From Acanthosepion esculentum (taxonomy: Eukaryota; Mollusca; Cephalopoda; Sepiida; Sepiidae), in assembly GCA_964036315.1 (NCBI GenBank), contig OZ038509.1, positions 29,280,968 through 29,344,967 on the forward strand: 64,000 nt of DNA, read 5' to 3'. The notes below the pieces were generated by a model. It was not told the origin of the DNA and ran no database searches. It saw nothing but the letters and a program-made list of their open reading frames with translations. Both the position numbers and the translations under genes were made by a program. Shown one piece after another: positions 1 through 11,046 of the stretch (positions within the stretch are counted from its first letter, which is position 1; every line of letters begins with the position of its first letter).

Positions 1-50
1 ATCGATCAGAAAATATTGTTTTTGACAATTTCCAACAGTTTTCGCAAAGT

Positions 51-56
51 TTTATT
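51..56 (-). other. AATAAA motif, one per monomer, reverse strand
   Basis: The forward TTTATT in gttttattgc reads AATAAA on the reverse strand and is present in nearly every monomer. With the forward-strand hexamer it puts a poly(A)-like hexamer about every 217 bp on both strands. A functional role is not shown. Confidence 0.55.
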
Positions 57-65
57 GCAAATATT

Positions 66-80
66 AAGTTTTACAAACTT
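66..80. other. AAGTTT-TAC-AAACTT inverted repeat
   Basis: Perfect 6-bp arms around a 3-bp spacer, present in copies with acaaac. In the acaaag allele the right arm reads AAAGTT and the dyad is lost, becoming a near direct repeat. Both alleles are common, so this symmetry is not strictly maintained. Confidence 0.8.
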
Positions 81-101
81 TTGAAAATATTGAATTTTCA
101 A
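81..101. other. TTGAAAAT-ATTGA-ATTTTCAA inverted repeat
   Basis: Eight-base perfect arms with a 5-base loop, in copies with both the one-A deletion and the gaatttt allele. Copies with the extra A keep 7-base arms and a longer loop. This is the most hairpin-prone part of the monomer. Confidence 0.8.
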
Positions 102-150
102 TGCAAAAGTAAGCATTTCAAGCTAGTTTTTCAACGTTAAACACGGTAAT

Positions 151-162
151 TTCAAATTTGAA
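151..162. other. 12-bp palindrome TTCAAATTTGAA
   Basis: Perfect palindrome in type A copies. The type B allele aaatgtgaa breaks it, and so do the rarer aaattttaa allele (24-40 kb) and the gtttaaaatttg allele. Its loss in roughly a third of copies argues against a strict requirement for the symmetry. Confidence 0.85.
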
Positions 163-189
163 TATGCTGTTTGAAATCATTAGAAAACC

Positions 190-195
190 AATAAA
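190..195 (+). other. AATAAA motif, one per monomer, forward strand
   Basis: Hexamer inside ccaataaaatt, conserved in nearly all monomers apart from ataacatt copies (near 1,278, 45,266, 49,384, 51,980, 54,577 and 63,461). It is the canonical eukaryotic poly(A) signal sequence, but in DNA this AT-rich it may be fortuitous. No transcript is implied. Confidence 0.6.
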
Positions 196-205
196 ATTAT
201 ATAAA

Positions 206-222
206 ATCGATATGGTATCGAT
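206..222. other. 17-bp junction inverted repeat ATCGATA-TGG-TATCGAT
   Basis: First instance of a perfect 7-bp inverted repeat with a 3-bp spacer, spanning the end of one monomer and the start of the next (consensus 207-217 plus 1-6). It recurs in most of the 295 junctions. Exceptions include aagatggtaacgatcag-like right-arm changes (ggtaacg near 2,600, 6,932, 13,000, 19,070, 42,690, 45,072, 49,190 and 60,020), both arms changed (aatagatatggtaacg near 3,022, 7,354, 18,625 and 49,832), and cgacattgtatcg (five copies). A two-fold symmetric site fits binding by a dimeric protein. No binding protein can be named from sequence alone. Confidence 0.85.
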
Positions 223-433
223 CAGAAAATATTGTTTTTGACAATTTCCAACAGTTTATACAAAGTTTTATTGCAAATATTAAGTTTTACAAAGTTTTGA
301 AAAATATTGAATTTTCAATGCAAAAGTAAGCATTTCAAGCTAGTTTTTCAACGTTAAACACGGTAATTTCAAATTTGAATATGCTGTTTGAAATCATTAG
401 AAAACCAATAAAATTATTGAAAATCGATATGGT

Positions 434-650
434 ATCGATCAGAAAATATTGTTTTTGACAATTTCCAACAGTTTACACAAAGTTTTATTGCAAATATTAA
501 GTTTTACAAAGTTTTGAAAAATATTGAAATTTCAATGCAAAAGTAAGCATTTCAAGCTAGTTTTTCAACGTTAAACACGGTAATTTCAAATTTGAATATG
601 CTGTTTGAAATCATTAGAAAACCAATAAAATTATTGAAAATCGATATGGT
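434..650 (+). repeat. Satellite monomer, type A exemplar (217 bp)
   Basis: A representative common copy, useful as the reference type A. It has tttacac, acaaag, gaaattt, gtaagcatttcaagctag, aacgttaaacacgg, aaatttgaatatgctg and gaaaatcg. About three quarters of copies have the type A central and 3' haplotype. The copy contains the 14-bp palindrome at 523-536 and ends in the left arm of the junction inverted repeat. Confidence 0.95.
523..536. other. 14-bp palindrome ATTGAAATTTCAAT
   Basis: Perfect palindrome in every copy with the gaaattt allele. In the gaatttt allele the same place has 6-base arms ATTGAA/TTCAAT around TT. Either way the outer symmetry is kept at this position (consensus about 90-103). 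Confidence 0.85.
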
Positions 651-1301
651 ATCGATCAGAAAATATTGTTTTTGACAATTTCCAACAGTTTACACAAAGT
701 TTTATTGCAAATATTAAGTTTTACAAAGTTTTGAAAAATATAGAAATTTCAATGCAAAAGTAAGCATTTCAAGCTAGTTTTTCAACGTTAAACACGGTAA
801 TTTCAAATTTGAATATGCTGTTTGAAATCATTAGAAAACCAATAAAATTATTGATAATCGATATGGTATCGATCAAAAAATATTGTTTTTGACTATTTCC
901 AACAGTTTACACACAGTTTTATTGCAAATATTAAGTTTTACAAAGTTTTGAAAAATATTGAATTTTCAATGCAAAAGTAAGCATTTCAAGCTAGTTTTTC
1001 ACCGTTAAACACGGTAATTTCAAATTTGAATATGCTGTTTGAAATCATTAGAAAACCAATAAAATTATTGATAATCGATATGGTATCGATCAGAAAATAT
1101 TGTGTTTGACTATTTCCAAAAGTTTACACAAAGTTTTATTGCAAATATTAAGTTTTACAAAGTTTTGAAAAATATTGAAATTTCAATGCAAAAGTAAGCA
1201 TTTCAAGCTAGTTTTTCAACGTTAAACACGGTAATTTCAAATTTGAATATGCTGTTTGAAATCATTAGAAAACCAATAACATTATTGAAAATCGATATGG
1301 T

Positions 1302-1517
1302 ATCGATCAGAAAATATTGTTTTTGACAATTTCCAACAGTTTATAAAAAGTTTTATTGCAAATATTAAGTTTTAGAAACTTTTGAAAAATATTGAAATTT
1401 CAATGCAAAAGCAAGCAATTCAAGCTACTTTTCAACGTTAACCACGGTAATTTTAAATGTGAATATGCAGTTTTAAATCATTAGAAAACCAATAAAATTA
1501 TTGAAAATCGATATGGT
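1302..1517 (+). repeat. Satellite monomer, type B exemplar (216 bp)
   Basis: First type B copy. Compared with type A it has gcaagcaattcaagctac for gtaagcatttcaagctag, one T fewer before caacg (hence 216 bp), aaatgtg for aaatttg, and gcag for gctg. It also has rarer markers seen in a subset of B copies: tttataaaaag, gttttagaaac, aaccacgg and ttttaaatgtg. That subset recurs near 5,700, 18,240, 45,285, 49,402 and 63,530 in full or in part. About 75-80 B-like copies are spread through the window, densest at 51-56 kb and sparse at 26.5-33.8 kb. Confidence 0.93.
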
Positions 1518-4500
1518 ATCGATCAGAAAATATTGTTTTTGACAATTTCCAACAGTTTACACAAAGTTTTATTGCAAATATTAAGTTTTACAAACTTTTG
1601 AAAAATATTGAATTTTAAATGCAAAAGTAAGCATTTCAAGCTATTTTTTCAACGTTAAACACGGTAATTTCAAATTTGAATATGCTGTTTGAAATCATTA
1701 GAAAACCAATAAAATTATTGAAAATCGATATGGTATCGATCAGAAAATATTGTTTTTGACAATTTCCAACAGTTTTCGCAAAGTTTTATTGCAAATATTA
1801 AGTTTTACAAACTTTTGAAAATATTGAATTTTCAATGCAAAAGTAAGCATTTCAAGCTAGTTTTTCAACGTTAAACACGGTAATTTCAAATTTGAATATG
1901 CTGTTTGAAATCATTAGAAAACCAATAAAATTATTGAAAATCGATATGGTATCGATCAGAAAATATTGTTTTTGACAATTTCCAACAGTTTATACAAAGT
2001 TTTATTGCAAATATTAAGTTTTACAAAGTTTTGAAAAATATTGAATTTTCAATGCAAAAGTAAGCATTTCAAGCTAGTTTTTCAACGATAAACACGGTAA
2101 TTTCAAATTTGAATATGCTGTTTGAAATCATTAGAAAACCAATAAAATTATTGAAAATCGATATGGTATCGATGAGATAATATTGTTTCTGACAATTTCC
2201 AACAGTTTATACAAAGTTTTATTGCAAATATTAAGTTTTACAAACTTTTGAAAAATATTGAAATTTCAATGCAAAAGCAAGCAATTCAAGCTACTTTTCA
2301 TCGTTAAACACGGTAATTTCAAATGTGAATATGCAGTTTGAAATCATTAGAAAACCAATAAAATTATTGAGAATCGATATGGTATCGATCAGAAAATATT
2401 GTTTTTGACAATTTCCAACAGTTTACACACAGTTTTATTGCAAATATTAAGTTTTACAAACTTTTGAAAAATATTGAATTTTCAATGCAAAAGTAAGCAT
2501 TTCAAGCTAGTTTTTCAACGTTAAACACGGTAATTTCAAATTTGAATATGCTGTTTGAAATCATTAGAAAACCAATAAAATTATTGAAAATCGATATGGT
2601 AACGATCAGAAAATATTGTTTTTGACAATTTCCAACAGTTTACACAAAGTTTTATTGCAAATATTAAGTTTTACAAAGTTTTGAAAAATATTGAAATTTC
2701 AATGCAAAAGTAAGCATTTCAAGCTAGTTTTTCAACGTTAAACACGGTAATTTCAAATTTGAATATGCTGTTTGAAATCATTAGAAAACCAATAAAATTA
2801 TTGAAAATCGATATGGTATCGATCAGAAAATATTGTTTTTGACTATTTCCAACAGTTTATACAAAGTTTTATTGCAAATATTAAGTTTTACAAACTTTTG
2901 AAAAATATTGAATTTTCAATGCAAAAGTAAGCATTTCAAGCTAGTTTTTCAACGTTAAACACGGTAATTTCAAATTTGAATATGCTGTTTGAAATCATTA
3001 GAAAACCAATAAAATTATTGAAAATAGATATGGTAACGATCAGAAAATATTGTTTTTGACAATTTCCAACAGTTTACACAAAGTTTTATTGCAAATATTA
3101 AGTTTTACAAAGTTTTGAAAAATATTGAAATTTCAATGCAAAAGTAAGCATTTCAAGCTAGTTTTTCAACGTTAAACACGGTAATTTCAAATTTGAATAT
3201 GCTGTTTGAAATCATTAGAAAACCAATAAAATTATTGAAAATCGATATGGTATCGATCAGAAAATATTGTTTTTGACAATTTCCAACAGTTTTCGCAAAG
3301 TTTTATTGCAAATATTAAGTTTTACAAACTTTTGAAAATATTGAATTTTCAATGCAAAAGTAAGCATTTCAAGCTAGTTTTTCAACGTTAAACACGGTAA
3401 TTTCAAATTTGAATATGCTGTTTGAAATCATTAGAAAACCAATAAAATTATTGAAAATCGATATGGTATCGATCAGAAAATATTGTTTTTGACAATTTCC
3501 AACAGTTTATACAAAGTTTTATTGCAAATATTAAGTTTTACAAACTTTTGAAAAATATTGAATTTTCAATGCAAAAGTAAGCATTTCAAGCTAGTTTTTC
3601 AACGTTAAACACGGTAATTTCAAATTTGAATATGCTGTTTGAAATCATTAGAAAACGAATAAAATTATTGAAAATCGATATGGTATCGATCAGAAAATAT
3701 TGTTTTTGACAATTTCCAACAGTTTACACAAAGTTTTATTGCAAATATTAAGTTTTACAAAGTTTTGAAAAATATTGAAATTTCAATGCAAAAGTAAGCA
3801 TTTCAAGCTAGTTTTTCAACGTTAAACACGGTAATTTCAAATTTGAATATGCTGTTTGAAATCATTAGAAAACCAATAAAATTATTGAAAATCGATATGG
3901 TATCGATCAGAAAATATTGTTTCTGACAATTTCCAACAGTTTATACAAAGTTTTATTGCAAATATTAAGTTTTACAAACTTTTGAAAAATATTGAAATTT
4001 CAATGCAAAAGCAAGCAATTCAAGCTACTTTTCATCATTAAACACGGTAATTTCAAATGTGAATATGCAGTTTGAAATCATTAGAAAACCAATAAAATTA
4101 TTGAGAATCGATATGGTATCGATCAGAAAATATTGTTTTTGAAAATTTCCAAGAGTTTACACAAAGTTTTATTGTAAATATTAAGTTTTACAAAGTTTTG
4201 AAAAATATTGAAATTTCAATGCAAAAGTAAGCATTTCAAGCTAGTTTTTCAACGTTAAACACGGTAATTTCAAATTTGAATATGCTGTTTGAAATCATTA
4301 GAAAACCAATAAAATTATTGAAAATCGATATGGTATCGATCAGAAAATATTGTTTTTAACAATTTCCAACAGTTTACACAAAGTTTTATTGCAAATATTA
4401 AGTTTTACAAAGTTTTGAAAAATATTGAAATTTCAATTCAAAAGTAAGCATTTCAAGCTAGTTTGTCAACGTTAAACACGGTAATTTCAAATTTGAATAT

Positions 4501-5679
4501 GCTGTTTGAAATCATTAGAAAACCAATAAAATTATTGAAAATCGATATGGTATCGATCAGAAAATATTGTTTTTGACTATTTCCAACAGTTTATACAAAG
4601 TTTTATTGCAAATATTAAGTTTTACAAAGTTTTGAAAAATATTGAAATTTCAATGCAAAAGTAAGCATTTCAAGCTAGTTTTTCAACGTTAAACACGGTA
4701 ATTTCAAATTTGAATATGCTGTTTGAAATCATTAGAAAACCAATAAAATTATTGAAAATCGATATGGTATCGATCAGAAAATATTGTTTTTGACTATTTC
4801 CAACAGTTTATACAAAGTTTTATTGCAAATATTAAGTTTTACAAACTTTTGAAAAATATTGAAATTTCAATGCAAAAGCAAGCAATTCAAGCTACTTTTC
4901 AACGTTAAACACGGTAATTTCAAATTTGAATATGCAGTTTGAAATCATTAGAAAACCAATAAAATTATTGAAAATCGATATGGTATCGATCAGAAAATAT
5001 TGTTTTAGACAATTTCCAACAGTTTACACAAAGTTTTATTGCAAATATTAAGTTTTACAAACTTTTGAAAAATATTGAAATTTCAATGCAAAAGCAAGCA
5101 ATTCAAGCTACTTTTCAACGTTAAACTCGGTAATTTCAAATGTGAATATGCAGTTTGAAATCATTAGAAAACCAATAAAACTATTGAGAATCGATATGGT
5201 ATCGATCAGAAAATATTGTTTTTGACAATTTCCAACAGTTTACACAAAGTTTTATTGCAAATATTAAGTTTTACAAACTTTTGAAAAATATTGAATTTTC
5301 AATGCAAAAGTAAGCATTTCAAGCGAGTTTTTCAACGTTAAACACGGTAATTTCAAATTTGAATATGCTGTTTGAAATCATTAGAAAACCAATAAAATTA
5401 TTGAAAATCGATATGGTATCGATCAGAAAATATTGTATTTGACAATTTCCAACAGTTTACACAAAGTTTTATTGCAAATATTAAGTTTTACAAACTTTTG
5501 AAAAATATTGAAATTTCAATGCAAAAGCAAGCAATTCAAGCTACATTTCAACGTTAAACTCGGTAATTTCAAATGTGAATATGCAGTTTGAAATCATTAG
5601 AAAACCAATAAAATTATTGAGAATCGATATGGTATCGATCAGAAAATATAGTTTTTGACAATTTCCAACAGTTTACACA
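1348..5679. repeat. 20-mer higher-order unit, copy 1 (4,332 bp)
   Basis: Left copy of a tandem segmental duplication. Rare variants recur exactly 4,332 bp away: gttttagaaac (1,370), the ttttcgc copy (1,770), gatgagataatattg (2,171), tttacacacag (2,421) and aaaatagatatggtaacg (3,021). They match 5,702, 6,105, 6,503, 6,752 and 7,353. Within 1,348-3,291 against 5,680-7,623 I noticed only about four differences. From 4,105 to 5,705 the match continues, but at an offset of 3,683 falling to 3,681 bp. Confidence 0.85.
4769..4984 (+). repeat. Hybrid monomer, type B centre with mixed 3' part
   Basis: This 216-bp copy has the type B centre (gcaagcaattcaagctac), the type A palindrome aaatttgaa, then the type B gcag. 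The same hybrid recurs one duplication away, at about 8,452-8,667. It marks an exchange between the two haplotypes in the roughly 60 bases between the central block and the gcag/gctg site. Confidence 0.85.
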
Positions 5680-8600
5680 AAGTTTTATTGCAAATATTAA
5701 GTTTTAGAAACTTTTGAAAAATATTGAAATTTCAATGCAAAAGCAAGCAATTCAAGCTACTTTTCAACGTTAACCACGGTAATTTTAAATGTGAATATGC
5801 AGTTTTAAATCATTAGAAAACCAATAAAATTATTGAAAATCGATATGGTATCGATCAGAAAATATTGTTTTTGACAATTTCCAACAGTTTACACAAAGTT
5901 TTATTGCAAATATTAAGTTTTACAAACTTTTGAAAAATATTGAATTTTCAATGCAAAAGTAAGCATTTCAAGCTAGTTTTTCAACGTTAAACACGGTAAT
6001 TTCAAATTTGAATATGCTGTTTGAAATCATTAGAAAACCAATAAAATTATTGAAAATCGATATGGTATCGATCAGAAAATATTGTTTTTGACAATTTCCA
6101 ACAGTTTTCGCAAAGTTTTATTGCAAATATTATGTTTTACAAACTTTTGAAAATATTGAATTTTCAATGCAAAAGTAAGCATTTCAAGCTAGTTTTTCAA
6201 CGTTAAACACGGTAATTTCAAATTTGAATATGCTGTTTGAAATCATTAGAAAACCAATAAAATTATTGAAAATCGATATGGTATCGATCAGAAAATATTG
6301 TTTTTGACAATTTCCAACAGTTTATACAAAGTTTTATTGCAAATATTAAGTTTTACAAAGTTTTGAAAAATATTGAATTTTCAATGCAAAAGTAAGCATT
6401 TCAAGCTAGTTTTTCAACGATAAACACGGTAATTTCAAATTTGAATATGCTGTTTGAAATCATTAGAAAACCAATAAAATTATTGAAAATCGATATGGTA
6501 TCGATGAGATAATATTGTTTCTGACAATTTCCAACAGTTTATACAAAGTTTTATTGCAAATATTAAGTTTTACAAACTTTTGAAAAATATTGAAATTTCA
6601 ATGCAAAAGCAAGCAATTCAAGCTACTTTTCATCGTTAAACACGGTAATTTCAAATGTGAATATGCAGTTTGAAATCATTAGAAAACCAATAAAATTATT
6701 GAGAATCGATATGGTATCGATCAGAAAATATTGTTTTTGACAATTTCCAACAGTTTACACACAGTTTTATTGCAAATATTAAGTTTTACAAACTTTTGAA
6801 AAATATTGAATTTTCAATGCAAAAGTAAGCATTTCAAGCTAGTTTTTCAACGTTAAACACGGTAATTTCAAATTTGAATATGCTGTTTGAAATCATTAGA
6901 AAACCAATAAAATTATTGAAAATCGATATGGTAACGATCAGAAAATATTGTTTTTGACAATTTCCAACAGTTTACACAAAGTTTTATTGCAAATATTAAG
7001 TTTTACAAAGTTTTGAAAAATATTGAAATTTCAATGCAAAAGTAAGCATTTCAAGCTAGTTTTTCAACGTTAAACACGGTAATTTCAAATTTGAATATGC
7101 TGTTTGAAATCATTAGAAAACCAATAAAATTATTGAAAATCGATATGGTATCGATCAGAAAATATTGTTTTTGACTATTTCCAACAGTTTATACAAAGTT
7201 TTATTGCAAATATTAAGTTTTACAAACTTTTGAAAAATATTGAATTTTCAATGCAAAAGTAAGCATTTCAAGCTAGTTTTTCAACGTTAAACACGGTAAT
7301 TTCAAATTTGAATATGCTGTTTGAAATCATTAGAAAACCAATAAAATTATTGAAAATAGATATGGTAACGATCAGAAAATATTGTTTTTGACAATTTCCA
7401 ACAGTTTACACAAAGTTTTATTGCAAATATTAAGTTTTACAAAGTTTTGAAAAATATTGAATTTTCAATGCAAAAGTAAGCATTTCAAGCTAGTTTTTCA
7501 ACGTTAAACACGGTAATTTCAAATTTGAATATGCTGTTTGAAATCATTAGAAAACCAATAAAATTATTGAAAATCGATATGGTATCGATCAGAAAATATT
7601 GTTTTTGACAATTTCCAACAGTTTACACAAAGTTTTATTGCAAATATTAAGTTTTACAAAGTTTTGAAAAATATAGAAATTTCAATGCAAAAGTAAGCAT
7701 TTCAAGCTAGTTTTTCAACGTTAAACACGGTAATTTCAAATTTGAATATGCTGTTTGAAATCATTAGAAAACCAATAAAATTATTGATAATCGATATGGT
7801 ATCGATCAGAAAATATTGTTTTTGAAAATTTCCAACATTTTACACAAAGTTTTATTGTAAATATTAAGTTTTACAAAGTTTTGAAAAATATTGAAATTTC
7901 AATGCAAAAGTAAGCATTTCAAGCTAGTTTTTCAACGTTAAACACGGTAATTTCAAATTTGAATATGCTGTTTGAAATCATTAGAAAACCAATAAAATTA
8001 TTGAAAATCGATATGGTATCGATCAAAAAATATTGTTTTTAACAATTTCCAACAGTTTACACAAAGTTTTATTGCAAATATTAAGTTTTACAAAGTTTTG
8101 AAAAATATTGAAATTTCAATTCAAAAGTAAGCATTTCAAGCTAGTTTGTCAACGTTAAACACGGTAATTTCAAATTTGAATATGCTGTTTGAAATCATTA
8201 GAAAATCAATAAAATTATTGAAAATCGATATGGTATCGATCAGAAAATATTGTTTTTGACTATTTCCAACAGTTTATACAAAGTTTTATTGCAAATATTA
8301 AGTTTTACAAACTTTTGAAAAATATTGAAATTTCAATGCAAAAGCAAGCAATTCAAGCTACTTTTCATCGTTAAACACGGTAATTTCAAATGTGAATATG
8401 CAGTTTGAAATCATTAGAAAACCAATAAAATTATTGAAAATCGATATGGTATCGATCAGAAAATATTGTTTTTGACTATTTCCAACAGTTTATACAAAGT
8501 TTTATTGCAAATATTAAGTTTTACAAACTTTTGAAAAATATTGAAATTTCAATGCAAAAGCAAGCAATTCAAGCTACTTTTCAACGTTAAACACGGTAAT

Positions 8601-9361
8601 TTCAAATTTGAATATGCAGTTTGAAATCATTAGAAAACCAATAAAATTATTGAAAATCGATATGGTATCGATCACAAAATATTGTTTTAGACAATTTCCA
8701 ACAGTTTACACAAAGTTTTATTGCAAATATTAAGTTTTACAAACTTTTGAAAAATATTGAAATTTCAATGCAAAAGCAAGCAATTCAAGCTACTTTTCAA
8801 CGTTAAACTCGGTAATTTCAAATGTGAATATGCAGTTTGAAATCATTAGAAAACCAATAAAACTATTGAGAATCGATATGGTATCGATCAGAAAATATTG
8901 TTTTTGACAATTTCCAACAGTTTACACAAAGTTTTATTGCAAATATTAAGTTTTACAAACTTTTGAAAAATATTGAATTTTCAATGCAAAAGTAAGCATT
9001 TCAAGCGAGTTTTTCAACGTTAAACACGGTAATTTCAAATTTGAATATGCTGTTTGAAATCATTAGAAAACCAATAAAATTATTGAAAATCGATATGGTA
9101 TCGATCAGAAAATATTGTATTTGACAATTTCCAACAGTTTACACAAAGTTTTATTGCAAATATTAAGTTTTACAAACTTTTGAAAAATATTGAAATTTCA
9201 ATGCAAAAGCAAGCAATTCAAGCTACATTTCAACGTTTAATCGGTAATTTCAAATGTGAATATGCAATTTGAAATCATTAGAAAACCAATAAAATTATTG
9301 AGAATCGATATGGTATCGATCAGAAAATATAGTTTTTGACAATTTCCAACAGTTTACACAA
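5680..9361. repeat. 20-mer unit, copy 2, lacking three monomers (~3,682 bp)
   Basis: Right copy of the unit at 1,348-5,679. The left part (5,680-7,623) and right part (from 7,788) match with offsets differing by 649 bp, that is three monomers. The copy therefore lost three monomers, or the first gained them, around 7.62-7.79 kb. Shared right-part markers include gaaaatttcc (4,141/7,824), tttcaattca (4,431/8,114), tgttttagac (5,001/8,683), aagcgag (5,321/9,003), tattgtattt (5,431/9,113) and aaatatagttttt (5,644/9,325). The monomer at 8.23-8.45 kb is type B where copy 1 has type A, an apparent conversion tract. Confidence 0.83.
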
Positions 9362-10397
9362 AGTTTTATTGCAAATATTAAGTTTTACAAACTTTTGAAA
9401 AATATTGAATTTTCAATGCAAAAGTAAGCATTTCAAGCTAGTTTTTCAACGTTAAACACGGTAATTTCAAATTTGAATATGCTGTTTGAAATCATTAGAA
9501 AACCAATAAAATTATTGAAAATCGATATGGTATCGATCAGAAAATATTGTTTTTGACTATTTCCAACAGTTTACACAAAGTTTTATTGCAAATATTAAGT
9601 TTTACAAACTTTTGAAAAATATTGAAATTTCAATGCAAAAGTAAGCATTTCAAGCTAGTTTTTCAACGTTAAACACGGTAATTTCAAATTTGAATATGCT
9701 GTTTGAAATCATTAGAAAACCAATAAAATTATTGAAAATCGATATGGTATCGATCAGAAAATATTGTTTTTGACAATTTCCAACAGTTTATGCAAAGTTT
9801 TATTGCAAATATTAAGTTTTATAAACTTTTGAAAAATATTGAAATTTCAATGCAAAAGCAAGCAATTCAAGCTACTTTTCATCGTTAAACACGGTAATTT
9901 CAAATGTGAATATGCAGTTTGAAATCATTAGAAAACCAATAAAATTATTGAGAATCGATATGGTATCGATCAGAAAATATTGTTTCTGACAATTTCCAAC
10001 AGTTTATACAAAGTTTTATTGCAAATATTAAGTTTTACAAACTTTTGAAAAATATTGAAATTTCAATGCAAAAGCAAGCAATTCAAGCTACTTTTCATCG
10101 TTAAACACGGTAATTTCAAATGTGAATATGCAGTTTGAAATCATTAGAAAACCAATAAAATTATTGAGAATCGATATGGTATCGATCAGAAAATATTGTT
10201 TTTGACAATTTCCAACAGTTTACACAAAGTTTTATTGCAAATATTAAGTTTTACAAAGTTTTGAAAAATATTGAAATTTCAATGCAAAAGTAAGCATTTC
10301 AAGCTAGTTTTTCAACGTTAAACACGGTAATTTCAAATTTGAATATGCTGTTTGAAATCATTAGAAAACCAATAAAATTATTGAAAATCGATATGGT

Positions 10398-10613
10398 ATC
10401 GATCAGAAAATATTGTTTTTGACTATTTCCAACAGTTTATACAAAGTTTTATTGCAAATATTAAGTTTTACAAACTTTTGAAAAATATTGAAATTTCAAT
10501 GCAAAAGCAAGCAATTCAAGCTAATTTTCAACGTTAAACACGGTAATTTCAAATTTGAATATGCTGTTTGAAATCATTAGAAAACCAATAAAATTATTGA
10601 AAATCGATATGGT
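10398..10613 (+). repeat. Hybrid monomer, B centre with A 3' part
   Basis: Type B gcaagcaattcaagcta is followed by the private change aatttt, then type A aaatttgaatatgctg. The switch from B to A lies between the central block and the 3' diagnostic sites. This is what gene conversion or unequal crossing-over inside a monomer would leave. Confidence 0.85.
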
Positions 10614-11046
10614 ATCGATCAGAAAATATTGTTTTTGACAATTTCCAACAGTTTACACAAAGTTTTATTGCAAATATTAAGTTTTACAAACTTTTGAAAA
10701 ATATTGAATTTTCAATGCAAAAGTAAGCATTTCAAGCTAGTTTTTCAACGTTAAACACGGTAGTTTAAAATTTGAATATGCTGTTTGAAATCATTAGAAA
10801 ACCAATAAAATTATTGAAAATCGATATGGTATCGATCAGAAAATATTGTTTTTGACAATTTCCAACAGTTTTCGCAAAGTTTTATTGCAAATATTAAGTT
10901 TTACAAACTTTTGAAAATATTGAATTTTCAATGCAAAAGTAAGCATTTCAAGCTAGTTTTTCAACGATAAACACGCTAACTTCAAATTTGAATATGCTGT
11001 TTGAAATCATTAGAAAACCAATAAAATTATTGAAAATCGATATGGT

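Larger units (their letters stand above)
1..216 (+). repeat. Satellite monomer, type A, ttttcgc allele (216 bp)
   Basis: First monomer in the window. It has the rare ttttcgc allele near position 40, where most copies have tttacac or tttatac, and lacks one A in the following A-run (gaaaatattg instead of gaaaaatattg), giving 216 bp. Other copies of the ttttcgc allele lie near 1,770, 3,290, 6,105, 10,870, 37,970, 40,345, 56,588, 57,672, 61,790 and 63,958. All of these that can be read through share the one-A deletion, so the two changes travel together as one haplotype. This copy also has a private change, ataaaatcg for ttgaaaatcg, near 200. Confidence 0.95.

Noticed and set aside
130..150. CENP-B box-like sequence in ttcaacgttaaacacggta
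   Set aside because: It has TTC and CGG parts, but the spacing does not fit the core nTTCGnnnnAnnCGGGn and the G after TTC is absent. The ttttcgc allele does not fit either.
206..222. Terminal inverted repeat of a transposon at the monomer junction
   Set aside because: The two arms are 3 bp apart at each junction, and there is no target-site duplication, transposase or isolated copy. It is an internal dyad of the satellite.
1341..1352. TATA-box promoter in tttataaaaag copies
   Set aside because: The match to TATAAAA arises by two base changes in a variable site of AT-rich repeat DNA. There is no initiator context or downstream gene.
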